The notes: generated from the letters alone by a model not told the origin. DNA of 14,814 nt from RUG14219 sp045538535 (GCA_045538535.1 JAZSRN010000023.1:1-14814), one strand, 5' to 3'; shown: positions 6,373-14,814, counted from the first letter of the stretch. Program-made: numbers and translations.

Positions 6373-6930
6373 TTACTTGTTATTACCGATTTTACGGCTA
6401 AATACCGATATGCGCTCAGTTTTTATGTTTTGACACATTTTTACATAATCTTTTGTTGTCATAAATATTGCGCGCTTCATATAATCGCACAATTCAAAAT
6501 AATTTTCATAATAAATACAACCATCTTCCAACAAGTTGAAATCATACGCCTTTTGATAATGGATAACAAAAGGTTTCTCATAACTGCGCATTTTTAAAAA
6601 TACATCATCCGGCATTGGAAATATCGGCAAAAAATAATCCGCTTGATTGCAAACTTTTTCAAGCTCAAAATCGTCTTTAATATCCAAAAACGTTATTTTC
6701 TTAGCTATGTGAGGGTTAAGTATATTGTAATTGCTCCGCCCGGTAAAAATCACATCGAACCTATCGCCACCGTACATCCTCAAATCTTGAATTGCACTTA
6801 AAAAATCTTGGGCATGCTCATAATCAATATTCAAATCACCGTATACTACAAAAACGGTACGCTTATCCTTAATTTTTCGCCTATACCAGTATTTTAGACC
6901 TAACAATAAATATTTTAGTTTCATGCTCAT
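6373..6930 (-). CDS. Hypothetical protein, possibly a short glycosyltransferase-like fold
   Basis: I do not recognise a defined family for this 185-aa protein. It starts with a basic, partly hydrophobic helix (MSMKLKYLLLGLKYWYRRKI). Alternating strands and helices follow: TVFVVYGDLNIDY, FDVIFTGRSN, ITFLDIKDDFELEKVC, QADYFLPIFPMPDDVFLKM, PFVIHYQKA, CIYYENYFELCDYMKRAI. The order and the CIYYEN-YFELCDYMKRAIF stretch recall the C-terminal lobe of GT-B glycosyltransferases, where a nucleotide-sugar loop is followed by a Glu-Leu helix. It is about half the length of such enzymes and no start of a donor domain precedes it, so it may be a remnant or a separate small protein. The Shine-Dalgarno is weak (AAAAAGAAAA), so the start could also be Met3. 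It ends at the two-way terminator next to tRNA-Lys. Confidence 0.6.
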   Translation of the reverse strand: MSMKLKYLLLGLKYWYRRKIKDKRTVFVVYGDLNIDYEHAQDFLSAIQDLRMYGGDRFDVIFTGRSNYNILNPHIAKKITFLDIKDDFELEKVCNQADYFLPIFPMPDDVFLKMRSYEKPFVIHYQKAYDFNLLEDGCIYYENYFELCDYMKRAIFMTTKDYVKMCQNIKTERISVFSRKIGNNK

Positions 6931-7027
6931 TTTTCTTTTTAACTGTATTTTGTCATTCTAACAAGTAATTTTTATTTGTATATTAGCCAAAAGTCTATAC
7001 TTTTTTAAACACAAGTTTAACCGTATA

Positions 7028-7046
7028 CAACAATAGATTATTGTTG
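7028..7046. promoter_or_regulatory. Perfect palindrome upstream of the XRE regulator (candidate operator)
   Basis: CAACAATA (7028-7035) and TATTGTTG (7039-7046) form an 8-bp perfect inverted repeat around GAT, 29 bases before the regulator's start codon. It covers the probable -35 region. A second dyad, TTAAAC-ACAA-GTTTAA, lies at 7005-7020. The position fits autoregulation by the gene it precedes, and it could also act on the divergent gene 6373-6930. Confidence 0.5.
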
Positions 7047-7069
7047 AATTTTACACAAGAATATATCAT
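7041..7069 (+). promoter_or_regulatory. Probable promoter of the XRE regulator
   Basis: TTGTTG (7041-7046) and TATCAT (7064-7069) are 17 bases apart; the -10 has one mismatch, the -35 three. The predicted start lies at or next to the ATG at 7076, so the message would be nearly leaderless, in keeping with the absence of a Shine-Dalgarno. Confidence 0.4.
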
Positions 7070-7075
7070 AAAATT

Positions 7076-7297
7076 ATGGACAAAGATTTCTCGCTCAAAA
7101 CATTCGGACTTAACTTAAAATTGGAAAGAATCAAAAAAGGTCTTTCCCAAGAAAAAGTTGCCGAAAAATTAAACTTATCTACTGTCTATATATCTAACAT
7201 TGAAAACGGGAAACAAAACATTTCACTTAAAAATGCTTTCGCGTTTGCAAAGTTATATAACAAAACTGTTGATTATTTGATTAAAAAACATTCATAA
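7076..7297 (+). CDS. Small XRE-family (HTH_3) transcriptional regulator
   Basis: The 73-aa protein is almost entirely one Cro/C1-type DNA-binding domain. Residues 12-70 follow the five-helix pattern: NLKLERIKKGLSQEKVAEKL, then the recognition helix STVYISNIENGKQNISL, then NAFAFAKLYNKTVDYLI. It has no sensor or dimerisation domain, as in stand-alone regulators of this family. No Shine-Dalgarno is visible before the ATG, and the likely promoter would start transcription at about the start codon. A perfect palindrome at 7028-7046 is the natural candidate for its own operator. Downstream alaS has its own promoter, so co-regulation is not certain. No toxin partner, phage or mobile genes are adjacent. 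Target genes are unknown. Confidence 0.9.
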   Translation: MDKDFSLKTFGLNLKLERIKKGLSQEKVAEKLNLSTVYISNIENGKQNISLKNAFAFAKLYNKTVDYLIKKHS

Positions 7298-7298
7298 T

Positions 7299-7327
7299 TT
7301 CACAATCTAATTTGTTTAAGGTATAAT
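7299..7327 (+). promoter_or_regulatory. Promoter of alaS
   Basis: TTCACA (7299-7304) and a perfect TATAAT (7322-7327) are exactly 17 bases apart, in the 61-base gap between the XRE gene and alaS. The start would be near 7334, giving a 25-base leader that contains an AAAGGA ribosome site. Confidence 0.7.
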
Positions 7328-7358
7328 CATTTCAGACAAATAGTAAAGGAAAAAGATT

Positions 7359-9968
7359 ATGCTAACCGGAAATCAGATTAGAAAATTATATTTGGATTAT
7401 TTTAAAGAAAAACATCAACATACAGTAGTTGAAAGTTCTAGTTTGGTACCTGACAATCCGACGGTACTGCTTACCACTGCGGGTATGTTACAATTTTTGC
7501 CAATATTTTTAGGTATTGTAAAATCACCGTACGAACCTGCACGCGCTGCGTCTTGTCAAAAATGTGCCCGCGCCGGCGGAAAAGATTCGGATATCGAAAA
7601 TGTTGGTCGCACTCCTCGCCATCATACGTTTTTTGAAATGTTGGGAAACTTCTCATTTGGCGATTATTATAAAAAAGAAATTATTCCTTGGGCTTGGGAA
7701 TTTGTGACTGAAGTTTTAAAATTAGACAAAAACAGACTCTGGATTACTATTTTCGAAACTGATGATGAGGCCTTTGAAATTTGGCGTAGCATTGGTGTTC
7801 CGGCTGAACGAATAAAACGAAAAGGGAAAAAAGATAATTTTTGGGGCCCTCCGGGTGCGTCAGGTTCTTGTGGCCCTTGCTCTGAAATCCATTATGATTT
7901 AGGCGAACAATACAAATGTTCTGACCCTAATTGTGGCATTGATACTTGCGAATGCGATAGATGGGTCGAAATTTGGAACTTGGTTTTCACAGAACTTTAC
8001 CAAGATGAAGAAGGAAACCAATCTCCATTGGAAAGCAAAAACGTAGACACAGGTATGGGCTTAGAGCGTATAACAATGGTTTGCCAAGGCGTAGCATCCA
8101 CATTTGAGACTGATTTACTTCGTCCGATTATGGATAAAGTATCTGCAATGAGTGGCGTGCCTTATAAAAAATCCGAAAAAACTGATATATCCTTGAGAAT
8201 TATTACAGACCACGCAAGGTGTGTATCTTTCTTAATCTCTGATGGAGTTATCCCAGGGAATGAAGGCCGAAGCTATGTACTAAGAATGATTCTTCGACGT
8301 GCATTGCGTCACGGAAAGATTTTGGGTATGGAATTGCCGTTCTTGCACAAACTTGTTGACGTTATCGTTGAAAATTACGGCGAAGCTTATCCGGATTTAA
8401 TCAAAAATAAATCAAAAATTATTGATGTTATTAAAAAAGAAGAAGAAAGATTCAACAAAACTCTTGATAGAGGATACAAAATGTTGGATGAATTCATTTC
8501 ACAACAAAAAGATATTGATGGCGAAAGTGCCTTCAAGCTTTATGATACTTACGGTTTTCCGTTCGAATTATCCAAAGAAATTGCAGAAGAAAACGGTCTA
8601 AAAATTGACGAAGCCGGCTATAAAGTTGCAATGCAAGAACAAAAAGATCGCGCGAAAGCCGCAACCGCAAAAATTTCTGTAACTGGCGATATAAAATACG
8701 CAAAAGTTGAAGAACAAGTCGGCTCAACTGATTTTGTTGGATATAACGAAAATAATTGTGAAGCCGAAATTCTTGCAGTAATTGACGGCGAAGGTTACAG
8801 CGATGTTGTACTCAACAAAACTCCGTTTTATGCAGAATGTGGCGGCCAAACCGGTGATAGTGGAATTATCGAAAATGATAATGTTAAACTGGAAGTATTG
8901 ACAACATTTAAGGTTAACAAACTTTTTGTACACCGTTGCCAAATTATCAATGGAGATATCAACATTGGAGACAAAGTTTCGGCAAAAATTGATGTTGCCA
9001 AAAGGGAAGAAGTGCGAATTCATCACACTTCAGCACACTTGCTCCAAGCAGCTCTTATTAAAGTGTTAGGCGACGAAGTAAAACAAGCTGGCTCGCAAGT
9101 TGAAGAAAATCGAATGAGATTTGACTTTACTTTCTCACGCGCAATGACACCTAATGAACTTTTCAAAACCGAAGAGCTATTAAACAACTGGGTTCAAAAA
9201 GGTTATGAAGTTTCAACCAAAGAAATGGATATCGAAGAAGCTAAACTCACTGGCGCAACGGCTCTATTTGGAGAAAAATATGATGATATCGTACGTGTTG
9301 TTTCTATCGGAAATGAAAAAACTTGTATCTCAAAAGAATTTTGTGCCGGTACTCACGCCCGCAATATTCGCGATTTGAGATTGGTAAAAATCATTTCAGA
9401 AAGCGCAATTGCGGCCGGAACTAGACGTATTGAACTTGCAGTCGGCAAATCCGCATTTGAATTTATGAATGCAAAAGTTAGAGAAATGGACAAATTGTCA
9501 TTAATGTTTAAATTGCATTATAATGAAGTTGTCGAAAGAATTCAAAAATTAAACGATGAAAACCGAGAACTTCAAAAGGAAATTGTCAACTTAAAAGAAG
9601 CTAATGCCCGAAATAAATTTGCAAGTTTCATTTCAAAAGCGCAAGATATTGAAGGTGGAAAACTGTTTATTTCCAAGGTCGAAGATCTTGACCCTAAAGC
9701 CGTAAAAGCAGGTATGGAACTGTTGGCTCAAAAACTTGGCGAAAGCATCATTGTTCTAGCTTCTGGCAATTGCGTTTTAGCATCAGTTTCAGAAACTTTT
9801 GTTAAGAAAGGCTTTAATGCCGGCAAAATTGTCGGAGATATCGCAAGAGCAACCGGTGCAAACGGTGGAGGACGCCCTAATTTTGCTCAAGGTGGCTTAA
9901 AAGACAAATCTGATTTAGATAATATTTTATCTAAAATAGAAGAAGAGTTAAAAACCGTAAAGGTTTAA
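7359..9968 (+). CDS. alaS: Alanyl-tRNA synthetase
   Basis: This class II enzyme charges tRNA-Ala in the cytoplasm. The 869-aa protein has the usual length and all parts. The catalytic core holds RHHTFFEMLGNFSFGDYYKKE (about residues 87-107) and GASGSCGPCSEIHYD. A Cys-rich insertion follows (CSDPNCGIDTCEC, about 187-199) of the kind seen in several bacterial AlaRS. The tRNA-binding helical part follows, then the editing domain with zinc-type HTSAH (556-560 as H-x3-H) and CAGTH (C662, H666), a coiled-coil segment, and a C-Ala domain ending in the GGGRPNFAQGG signature. The ATG follows AAAGGA. It is transcribed from its own promoter and ends at the strong terminator at 9984-10020. Confidence 0.98.
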   Translation: MLTGNQIRKLYLDYFKEKHQHTVVESSSLVPDNPTVLLTTAGMLQFLPIFLGIVKSPYEPARAASCQKCARAGGKDSDIENVGRTPRHHTFFEMLGNFSFGDYYKKEIIPWAWEFVTEVLKLDKNRLWITIFETDDEAFEIWRSIGVPAERIKRKGKKDNFWGPPGASGSCGPCSEIHYDLGEQYKCSDPNCGIDTCECDRWVEIWNLVFTELYQDEEGNQSPLESKNVDTGMGLERITMVCQGVASTFETDLLRPIMDKVSAMSGVPYKKSEKTDISLRIITDHARCVSFLISDGVIPGNEGRSYVLRMILRRALRHGKILGMELPFLHKLVDVIVENYGEAYPDLIKNKSKIIDVIKKEEERFNKTLDRGYKMLDEFISQQKDIDGESAFKLYDTYGFPFELSKEIAEENGLKIDEAGYKVAMQEQKDRAKAATAKISVTGDIKYAKVEEQVGSTDFVGYNENNCEAEILAVIDGEGYSDVVLNKTPFYAECGGQTGDSGIIENDNVKLEVLTTFKVNKLFVHRCQIINGDINIGDKVSAKIDVAKREEVRIHHTSAHLLQAALIKVLGDEVKQAGSQVEENRMRFDFTFSRAMTPNELFKTEELLNNWVQKGYEVSTKEMDIEEAKLTGATALFGEKYDDIVRVVSIGNEKTCISKEFCAGTHARNIRDLRLVKIISESAIAAGTRRIELAVGKSAFEFMNAKVREMDKLSLMFKLHYNEVVERIQKLNDENRELQKEIVNLKEANARNKFASFISKAQDIEGGKLFISKVEDLDPKAVKAGMELLAQKLGESIIVLASGNCVLASVSETFVKKGFNAGKIVGDIARATGANGGGRPNFAQGGLKDKSDLDNILSKIEEELKTVKV

Positions 9969-9983
9969 TTAATAATAAACATT

Positions 9984-10020
9984 AAAGCGGCCAAAAGTTG
10001 AACTTTTGGCCGCTTTTTTT
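9984..10020 (+). terminator. Rho-independent terminator of alaS
   Basis: A perfect 14-bp stem (9984-9997 with 10003-10016) with loop TTGAA is followed by T10014-T10020, 16 bases after the alaS stop. Read leftward it has only three T, but it lies 14 bases after the rpsU stop and may also help end that transcript. Confidence 0.92.
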
Positions 10021-10033
10021 ATCTTTCAAAATC

Positions 10034-10207
10034 TTACACTTTTCTCTTACGAGCTGCTTCAGATTTACGTTTTCTTTTTACGCTTGGCTTTTCGTATCTT
10101 TCACGTTTTTTAACTTCTGAAAGGATACCAGCTTTTTGAATTTTTTTCTTGAAACGTCTTAATGCGCTTTCAATTGATTCGTTTTCGCCAACTTTAACTT
10201 CTGCCAT
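10034..10207 (-). CDS. rpsU: 30S ribosomal protein S21
   Basis: S21 is a small, very basic protein of the 30S platform, close to the anti-Shine-Dalgarno end of 16S rRNA. The 57-aa product begins MAEVKVGENESIESALRRFK and continues KKKIQKAGILSEVKKRERYE, the conserved S21 core, with a Lys/Arg-rich tail (KRKRKSEAARKRKV). The length is normal for the family. A long purine-rich ribosome site, AAAGGTGGTGA, precedes the ATG. The gene lies downstream of the SNF2 helicase on the same strand and has its own good promoter at 10283-10256. Convergent alaS ends just past its stop. Confidence 0.95.
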   Translation of the reverse strand: MAEVKVGENESIESALRRFKKKIQKAGILSEVKKRERYEKPSVKRKRKSEAARKRKV

Positions 10208-10255
10208 TTATATTTTCACCACCTTTTATGGTCTTGTATTTTGTGTAACATATAC

Positions 10256-10283
10256 ATTATACCCAAAATGTTTATTTTTTCAA
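10256..10283 (-). promoter_or_regulatory. Promoter of rpsU
   Basis: On the minus strand TTGAAA (10283-10278) and a perfect TATAAT (10261-10256) are 16 bases apart. Transcription would start near 10249, about 42 bases before the rpsU ATG. No hairpin with a T tract separates it from the upstream helicase gene, so read-through is also possible. Confidence 0.7.
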
Positions 10284-10298
10284 GATGTAACACTAAAA

Positions 10299-13277
10299 TT
10301 ACGCCGAAAGTGTAAATATTTCGTAAATTTCTTCATCAGAAAGTTCTGTAATAATTTTCTCACCTTCGTAAACTGCCATATCGGCAAGCTCTTTTTTAGC
10401 TTTTAACATTTCATCAATTTTTTCTTCAAAAGTACCTAGCGTAATCATCCTATGAACCATTACATTCTTATCTTGACCTATACGATAAGTTCTGTCGGTT
10501 GCTTGATCTTCTACCGCCGGATTCCACCACAAATCGTAATGGATAACATTGGTTGCACTTGTCAAATTCAAACCTGTACCACCGGCTTTCAATGACAATA
10601 TCATAACTTTCACGTTATCATCTGTTTGGAATTTAGTTATCAACTCTTCTCTTTGTGGGACAGTTAATGAACCATGGAAGAATAACGGCTCTGTATTGCA
10701 CTCTTGTTGAATAACTTTACAAAGAATTTCACCCATTTCCTTATATTGAGTGAATATAAGAGTTTTCTCACCATTTTCGATAATATTTTCTACGGTTGAA
10801 ATACATTTATCTAATTTACCAGACAACTCTCTTGACATTTCACCAGTTTTTAAGAACTGATAAGGATGGTTGCAAATTTGTTTTAATGCAGTAATAAGTT
10901 TGAAAATATTACCTCGACGATTAACCCCTGTAAATCCGGAAATTTTCTCCATCATTTCGTTCAATGTTTTTTCATAAAGAACGGCTTGAGGTTTAGACAA
11001 ATAACAATAATCATTAAGAACCATTTTTTCCGGCAAATCTGTGATAACATTTTTGTCCGTCTTCAAACGTCTTAGGACAAAAGGAGATACAGACATTTTC
11101 AATTTACCGGCACGTGAATTTTCCTTGAAACGTTCGATAGGAATTGCATAACTTTTTTGGAATTCTCTTAATGTTCCCAAATATCCCTTGTTGATAAAAT
11201 CAAAAATACTCCACAATTCAGTTAATCTATTTTCAACCGGAGTACCTGTCATCGCAATTTTGACATCAGATTTCAACAATTTTATTGCGATAGTTTGCGC
11301 AGTATCCGGGTTTTTAATGTTTTGGGCCTCATCAACAATAATCATACCCCAAGTGTGCTTCTTCAACTCTTCGATATCAATTCTCATAATTGCGTATGTT
11401 GTTAAAATAACATCATGTTTTAAATCCAATTCTCTTTCAGCACCATGATAAATTACCGTATCTAAAGATGGTGCAAAAAGTTGTAACTCCTTCATCCAAT
11501 TCCCCATCAAAGTCGTCGGACAAATTACAAGAACCGGTTTATCAAGTTTACCTTCCTCTTTCATTTTCAAGATTAAAGATATTACTTGAATTGTTTTTCC
11601 TAATCCCATATCATCAGCCATACAAACGCCAAATCCTTTGGAAATATTTGTCCAAAGCCATTTTAAACCGGTATTTTGATATGGGCGCAACTCACCTTTC
11701 AAAGCCTCTGGAACCGTAACTTCAATTGGCTTGTTAAAATCTTGTATAATTTTTGAAAAAGCTTCATCATAATTAAAATCATATTGTTGTAATTGACCGG
11801 ACATAGAAGCGTGAATTAATTCCATTCGAGACATTGATTTCAAATTCGATTTAGCAATTTGTTCAAAGATTTTTTTACTTTCATCCTTGTCAATAAGAAC
11901 GTATTTGTTTTTGTATTTAATAAGTCCTGAATTATTTTGCACAAGCTCATTAAATTCTTCTACAGAAATTTTTTCATTTCCAAGCGCAATTTCGTATGAA
12001 AAATCCAACAATTCATCCAAAGACATTTTGCTTGCCGTATTACTGTTAAAAATATCTGCCAAATCTTTTGCTCTTGATGCTTTTACTTTTGCATTAATTG
12101 AAGCCCTAGGAATAACTATATTTACTAACTCTTTAGGTAAAACAACTTCAATTTGCGCTTTTTGTAAATAATATGCGGTCTGAGTAATAATTTTATATAC
12201 TTCATTTAAACTCAAATCCAAATATAATTTATCTGTATCATCAAACAAATCTTCTAATTCCGGCATGTAACGAATAGCATAATTTAATTGTTTTTCAACA
12301 ATACGCGCTATATCAGTCGCCGGTGCATCAAAAACTATTTTATCTTCTTCATATAGTTCGTCTATTAAAACACTTTCACCATTTTTACGGTTTTTGATAT
12401 AAACTTTTAATCTAAATAATTCATCTTCAATTCTATCTATTTTAAAGAACGGTATAACATCATATTTGCCCAAATAAAGCTCATCAAACCATTGCGAAAT
12501 ATTTTCGGCAACATCTAAACTACGCATTTGTGTCCGTTGTTCCAAATCTTTGACCATATAAGTTCCGGATTTTACATCCTTAAATTTATAGGCTTTAATA
12601 GACAAAAATTTATAAATAACATAATTCAAATAATTATAAATAAATTCATTAACAAAATTTTTCGGTTTATCACCTTTTATAAATAAATTTTCAGGAATAT
12701 TTTCCTCAAAACAATTTATAATCCTCGCCAATTGATTATTTGAAATAAGTGGTTCATAAACAATACGAAACATTGTTTCAGCACTATTTTTCTTTACCAC
12801 CGGTACAAAATACATTTTTTCAATAAGCTTCATTACGAAATAAGTTAACTTATTCAAATAAATAAATGTCGGCGTCATCGAATCTATATCCACGATGTTC
12901 CCAAACCCACCAAAGTAATCCATTACCAAGTCTAACGGCATCGAGTATCCGACATCGTTGCCCATAACCTCAGATTTAAAACGAAATAGTGAACCTTTTG
13001 ACTTTAAATAATATTCAAAATTATTTGTGGGAGTAATGAAAAAGGATAATTTGTCATTATTATTTATCAAATAGAAATTAGTGTTTCTTGCAGGCGAGTG
13101 CGGACTTAAAAACACTCCTTCAAATTCATCCTCAACGGTCTGATAAATAAGACTCAATGTATATCTAAAATCCTTGTTTTTAAAACCTTCAGGATTTTCG
13201 GAAAGATTAAAAAACAATTCATCGACATTATTCTTTTTGAACGAAAAATCTATATCTAAATCATATTTTGCTGACAT
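10299..13277 (-). CDS. SNF2-family DEAD/H-box helicase (bacterial Snf2/HepA-like)
   Basis: The 992-aa protein has a complete SNF2 ATPase motor in its C-terminal half: the RPYQNTGLKWLW entry motif, Walker A ADDMGLGKT (about residues 550-562), CPTTL, the DEAQ box (about 645), TGTPVENR, then the second RecA domain with LIFTQYKEMG (about 830), LSLKAGGTGLNL, and the arginine-finger motif TDRTYRIGQ (about 925). The first 500 residues are less conserved, without a visible zinc-binding SWIM motif. Such proteins translocate on double-stranded DNA and remodel protein-DNA complexes; the substrate is unknown. The start follows AAGGA by five bases and lies 26 bases after the gpmI stop, so it is the second gene of that operon. 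No methylase, nuclease or other defence partner is adjacent, so a housekeeping role is more likely than defence. Confidence 0.9.
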   Translation of the reverse strand: MSAKYDLDIDFSFKKNNVDELFFNLSENPEGFKNKDFRYTLSLIYQTVEDEFEGVFLSPHSPARNTNFYLINNNDKLSFFITPTNNFEYYLKSKGSLFRFKSEVMGNDVGYSMPLDLVMDYFGGFGNIVDIDSMTPTFIYLNKLTYFVMKLIEKMYFVPVVKKNSAETMFRIVYEPLISNNQLARIINCFEENIPENLFIKGDKPKNFVNEFIYNYLNYVIYKFLSIKAYKFKDVKSGTYMVKDLEQRTQMRSLDVAENISQWFDELYLGKYDVIPFFKIDRIEDELFRLKVYIKNRKNGESVLIDELYEEDKIVFDAPATDIARIVEKQLNYAIRYMPELEDLFDDTDKLYLDLSLNEVYKIITQTAYYLQKAQIEVVLPKELVNIVIPRASINAKVKASRAKDLADIFNSNTASKMSLDELLDFSYEIALGNEKISVEEFNELVQNNSGLIKYKNKYVLIDKDESKKIFEQIAKSNLKSMSRMELIHASMSGQLQQYDFNYDEAFSKIIQDFNKPIEVTVPEALKGELRPYQNTGLKWLWTNISKGFGVCMADDMGLGKTIQVISLILKMKEEGKLDKPVLVICPTTLMGNWMKELQLFAPSLDTVIYHGAERELDLKHDVILTTYAIMRIDIEELKKHTWGMIIVDEAQNIKNPDTAQTIAIKLLKSDVKIAMTGTPVENRLTELWSIFDFINKGYLGTLREFQKSYAIPIERFKENSRAGKLKMSVSPFVLRRLKTDKNVITDLPEKMVLNDYCYLSKPQAVLYEKTLNEMMEKISGFTGVNRRGNIFKLITALKQICNHPYQFLKTGEMSRELSGKLDKCISTVENIIENGEKTLIFTQYKEMGEILCKVIQQECNTEPLFFHGSLTVPQREELITKFQTDDNVKVMILSLKAGGTGLNLTSATNVIHYDLWWNPAVEDQATDRTYRIGQDKNVMVHRMITLGTFEEKIDEMLKAKKELADMAVYEGEKIITELSDEEIYEIFTLSA

Positions 13278-13303
13278 AATTATCCTTATTTATTACTATT
13301 TTA

Positions 13304-14814
13304 CTATTTTATCAAAGACTCACATTCCATTTCGATAGGTTTTTCAATATCTAACAACTGCAAAACCGTAGGCGCAATATTACACAACGCACCGGTTTCT
13401 CTTAGTTGAACATTATCTTCACCGTTAATCAACACAAACGGAACTTCGTTTGTCGTATGAGCAGTTTGAGGTTTGCCCGTTTCAGCATTGATCATCATTT
13501 CAGAGTTTCCATGATCAGCCGTCAACAACATAGTTATGTTATTCGCAACACAAGCATCTGCAATTTTACCTACACATTCATCTACGACATGACACGCCTT
13601 AACCGCAGCATCAAGGACACCAGTATGTCCAACCATATCCGGATTTGCAAAGTTTACCAAAATAAAACCATACTCTGGATTTTTAATCGCTTCTAATACT
13701 TTTTCGCACACTTCAGGAGCACTCATTTCCGGTTGCAAATCGTATGTTGCAACTTTTGGTGATGGCACTAGAACACGCGTTTCATTAGCTTGCGGCTCAT
13801 CAATTCCACCATTAAAGAAGAATGTAATATGTGCATATTTTTCAGTCTCTGCAGTTCTAAATTGTTTTACACCATTTGCTTCCAAAACATCACCCAATAT
13901 ATTTACGAGTTTTTCTTTAGGAAAAGCAACCGGGAATGTAAAATCTTCATTATAGCTTGTCATCGTTACAAAACAAAGGTTTTTTAAGATTTTTTTTCTG
14001 TCAAAACCATCAAAATCTACAAAGTTTAATGCTTTTGAAATTTCTCTCGCTCTATCCGGACGATAATTAAAGAAAATTACCGCATCATTATCGTGAATTC
14101 TTGATTCTTCACCACCTATAACTGTAGGAAGAACAAACTCATCATTATCTCCACGCTCATAAGAAGCTTTTACACCTTCAACGGCACCGGCAGCTTTTTC
14201 GCCTTCGCCCAACAACAATGCGTTGTAACCTTTTTCAACACGTTCCCAACGATTATCTCTATCCATTATATAGTAACGACCGATAACAGTTGCAACAGGA
14301 GGTAGATTATATTTTTTTAGTTCATCTTCTACTGTTTGTAAATATGTACATGCACTTTGAGGCGGAGTATCACGCCCATCTAAAAATGCATGCAAGTAAA
14401 CTTTTGTCAAACCTTCATCTGCAGCAAGTTTTATCAAAGCCAAAACATGTTCCAAAGATGAATGTACACCACCTGTTGAAACAAGCCCGTAAATATGTAA
14501 TGCAGAGTTATTCTTTTTGGCATGATTAATTGCCATCAAGAATTTGTCATTCTTGAAGAAAGTACCGTCTTTGATAGCGTTATTAATTCTTGATAAATCT
14601 TGATAAACAATTCTGCCTGCGCCAAGGTTTAAGTGTCCTACTTCACTATTTCCCATCTGACCAGCAGGAAGTCCCACAAATTCGCCATCTGCATGTAATT
14701 TTGTAAATAGTTCTTCTTGTTGTAATTTATTAACATTAGTTGGATTGGCCAATTTTGTAGCATCAAATTCTGCTGAACCGGTTGAAATTCCCCAACCATC
14801 CATAATACAAAGTA
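13304..14814 (-). CDS. gpmI: 2,3-bisphosphoglycerate-independent phosphoglycerate mutase, 5' end outside window
   Basis: The enzyme interconverts 3- and 2-phosphoglycerate in glycolysis and gluconeogenesis, using two Mn ions. It belongs to the alkaline-phosphatase superfamily. Visible marks are the metal-binding DGWG at the truncated N-terminus, the nucleophile Ser in MGNSEVGHLNLGAGR (Ser53 counted from the first visible Met), DGRDTPPQSA, GRYYIMDRDNRW, the NFANPDMVGHTG segment and TADHGNSE. The frame stays open from the visible Met at 14803 to the window end, reading Leu-Cys-Ile before it, so about ten N-terminal residues lie beyond 14814; the real start is not visible. About 500 residues are present and the C-terminus is complete. 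The SNF2 gene follows after 26 bases. Confidence 0.96.
   Translation of the reverse strand, partial: LCIMDGWGISTGSAEFDATKLANPTNVNKLQQEELFTKLHADGEFVGLPAGQMGNSEVGHLNLGAGRIVYQDLSRINNAIKDGTFFKNDKFLMAINHAKKNNSALHIYGLVSTGGVHSSLEHVLALIKLAADEGLTKVYLHAFLDGRDTPPQSACTYLQTVEDELKKYNLPPVATVIGRYYIMDRDNRWERVEKGYNALLLGEGEKAAGAVEGVKASYERGDNDEFVLPTVIGGEESRIHDNDAVIFFNYRPDRAREISKALNFVDFDGFDRKKILKNLCFVTMTSYNEDFTFPVAFPKEKLVNILGDVLEANGVKQFRTAETEKYAHITFFFNGGIDEPQANETRVLVPSPKVATYDLQPEMSAPEVCEKVLEAIKNPEYGFILVNFANPDMVGHTGVLDAAVKACHVVDECVGKIADACVANNITMLLTADHGNSEMMINAETGKPQTAHTTNEVPFVLINGEDNVQLRETGALCNIAPTVLQLLDIEKPIEMECESLIK

Noticed and set aside
8724..9026. 100-aa minus-strand frame inside alaS
   Set aside because: It is opposite the well-conserved AlaRS editing region, and the product shows no domain or start signal. 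The other opposite-strand frames inside atpD, atpC, the LysM gene, SNF2 and gpmI were dropped for the same reason.
10299..13277. SNF2 helicase as part of a DISARM-like or other anti-phage system
   Set aside because: No methylase, phospholipase, nuclease or DUF partner is present; the neighbours are gpmI and rpsU.

Overview
The window is AT-rich bacterial chromosome with mostly housekeeping genes. The best guess for the organism is a Gastranaerophilales/Vampirovibrionia-type (Melainabacteria) relative of the Cyanobacteria. The main reason is that the ATP synthase beta and epsilon genes form a separate two-gene locus with their own promoter and no atpA/atpG upstream, which is the cyanobacterial arrangement. 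A tRNA without an encoded CCA end, the low GC content and a large Ala/Lys-rich LysM protein fit this. TGA is used as a stop codon, so this is not a Mollicutes-type code. This assignment is an inference and no search was run.

Layout: 1-475 is a complex intergenic/leader region. It holds the first bases of a leftward gene (start at 7 with a strong Shine-Dalgarno), a leftward promoter near 341-323, a candidate 50-aa reading frame containing a run of nine G, and two sets of hairpins. 476-3376 is a rightward operon: atpD, atpC and a pair of half-size chromate-transporter-family (CHR) genes. 3457-4938 is a leftward LysM protein with hexapeptide Pro/Thr repeats. 5161-6162 is a leftward sugar nucleotidyltransferase. 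6243-6315 is a rightward tRNA-Lys(CTT), followed by a two-way terminator shared with a leftward orphan gene at 6373-6930. 7076-7297 is a small XRE-type regulator with a perfect palindrome just upstream, and 7359-9968 is alaS with its own promoter and terminator. 10034-10207 is rpsU (57 aa). 10299-13277 is a SNF2-family helicase and 13304-14814 is gpmI, cut by the window end. The last three all run leftward as gpmI, SNF2, rpsU, with an extra promoter before rpsU.

Functionally the genes are energy conservation (F1 ATPase subunits), anion transport, glycolysis (gpmI), translation (alaS, tRNA-Lys, rpsU), cell-surface sugar activation and a cell-wall-type LysM protein. I saw no CRISPR array, insertion sequence, phage module or recognisable defence system. 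The least explained parts are the leftward leader at 8-311, the LysM protein and its repeat-bearing upstream region, the XRE gene with its palindrome, and the orphan gene at 6373-6930.
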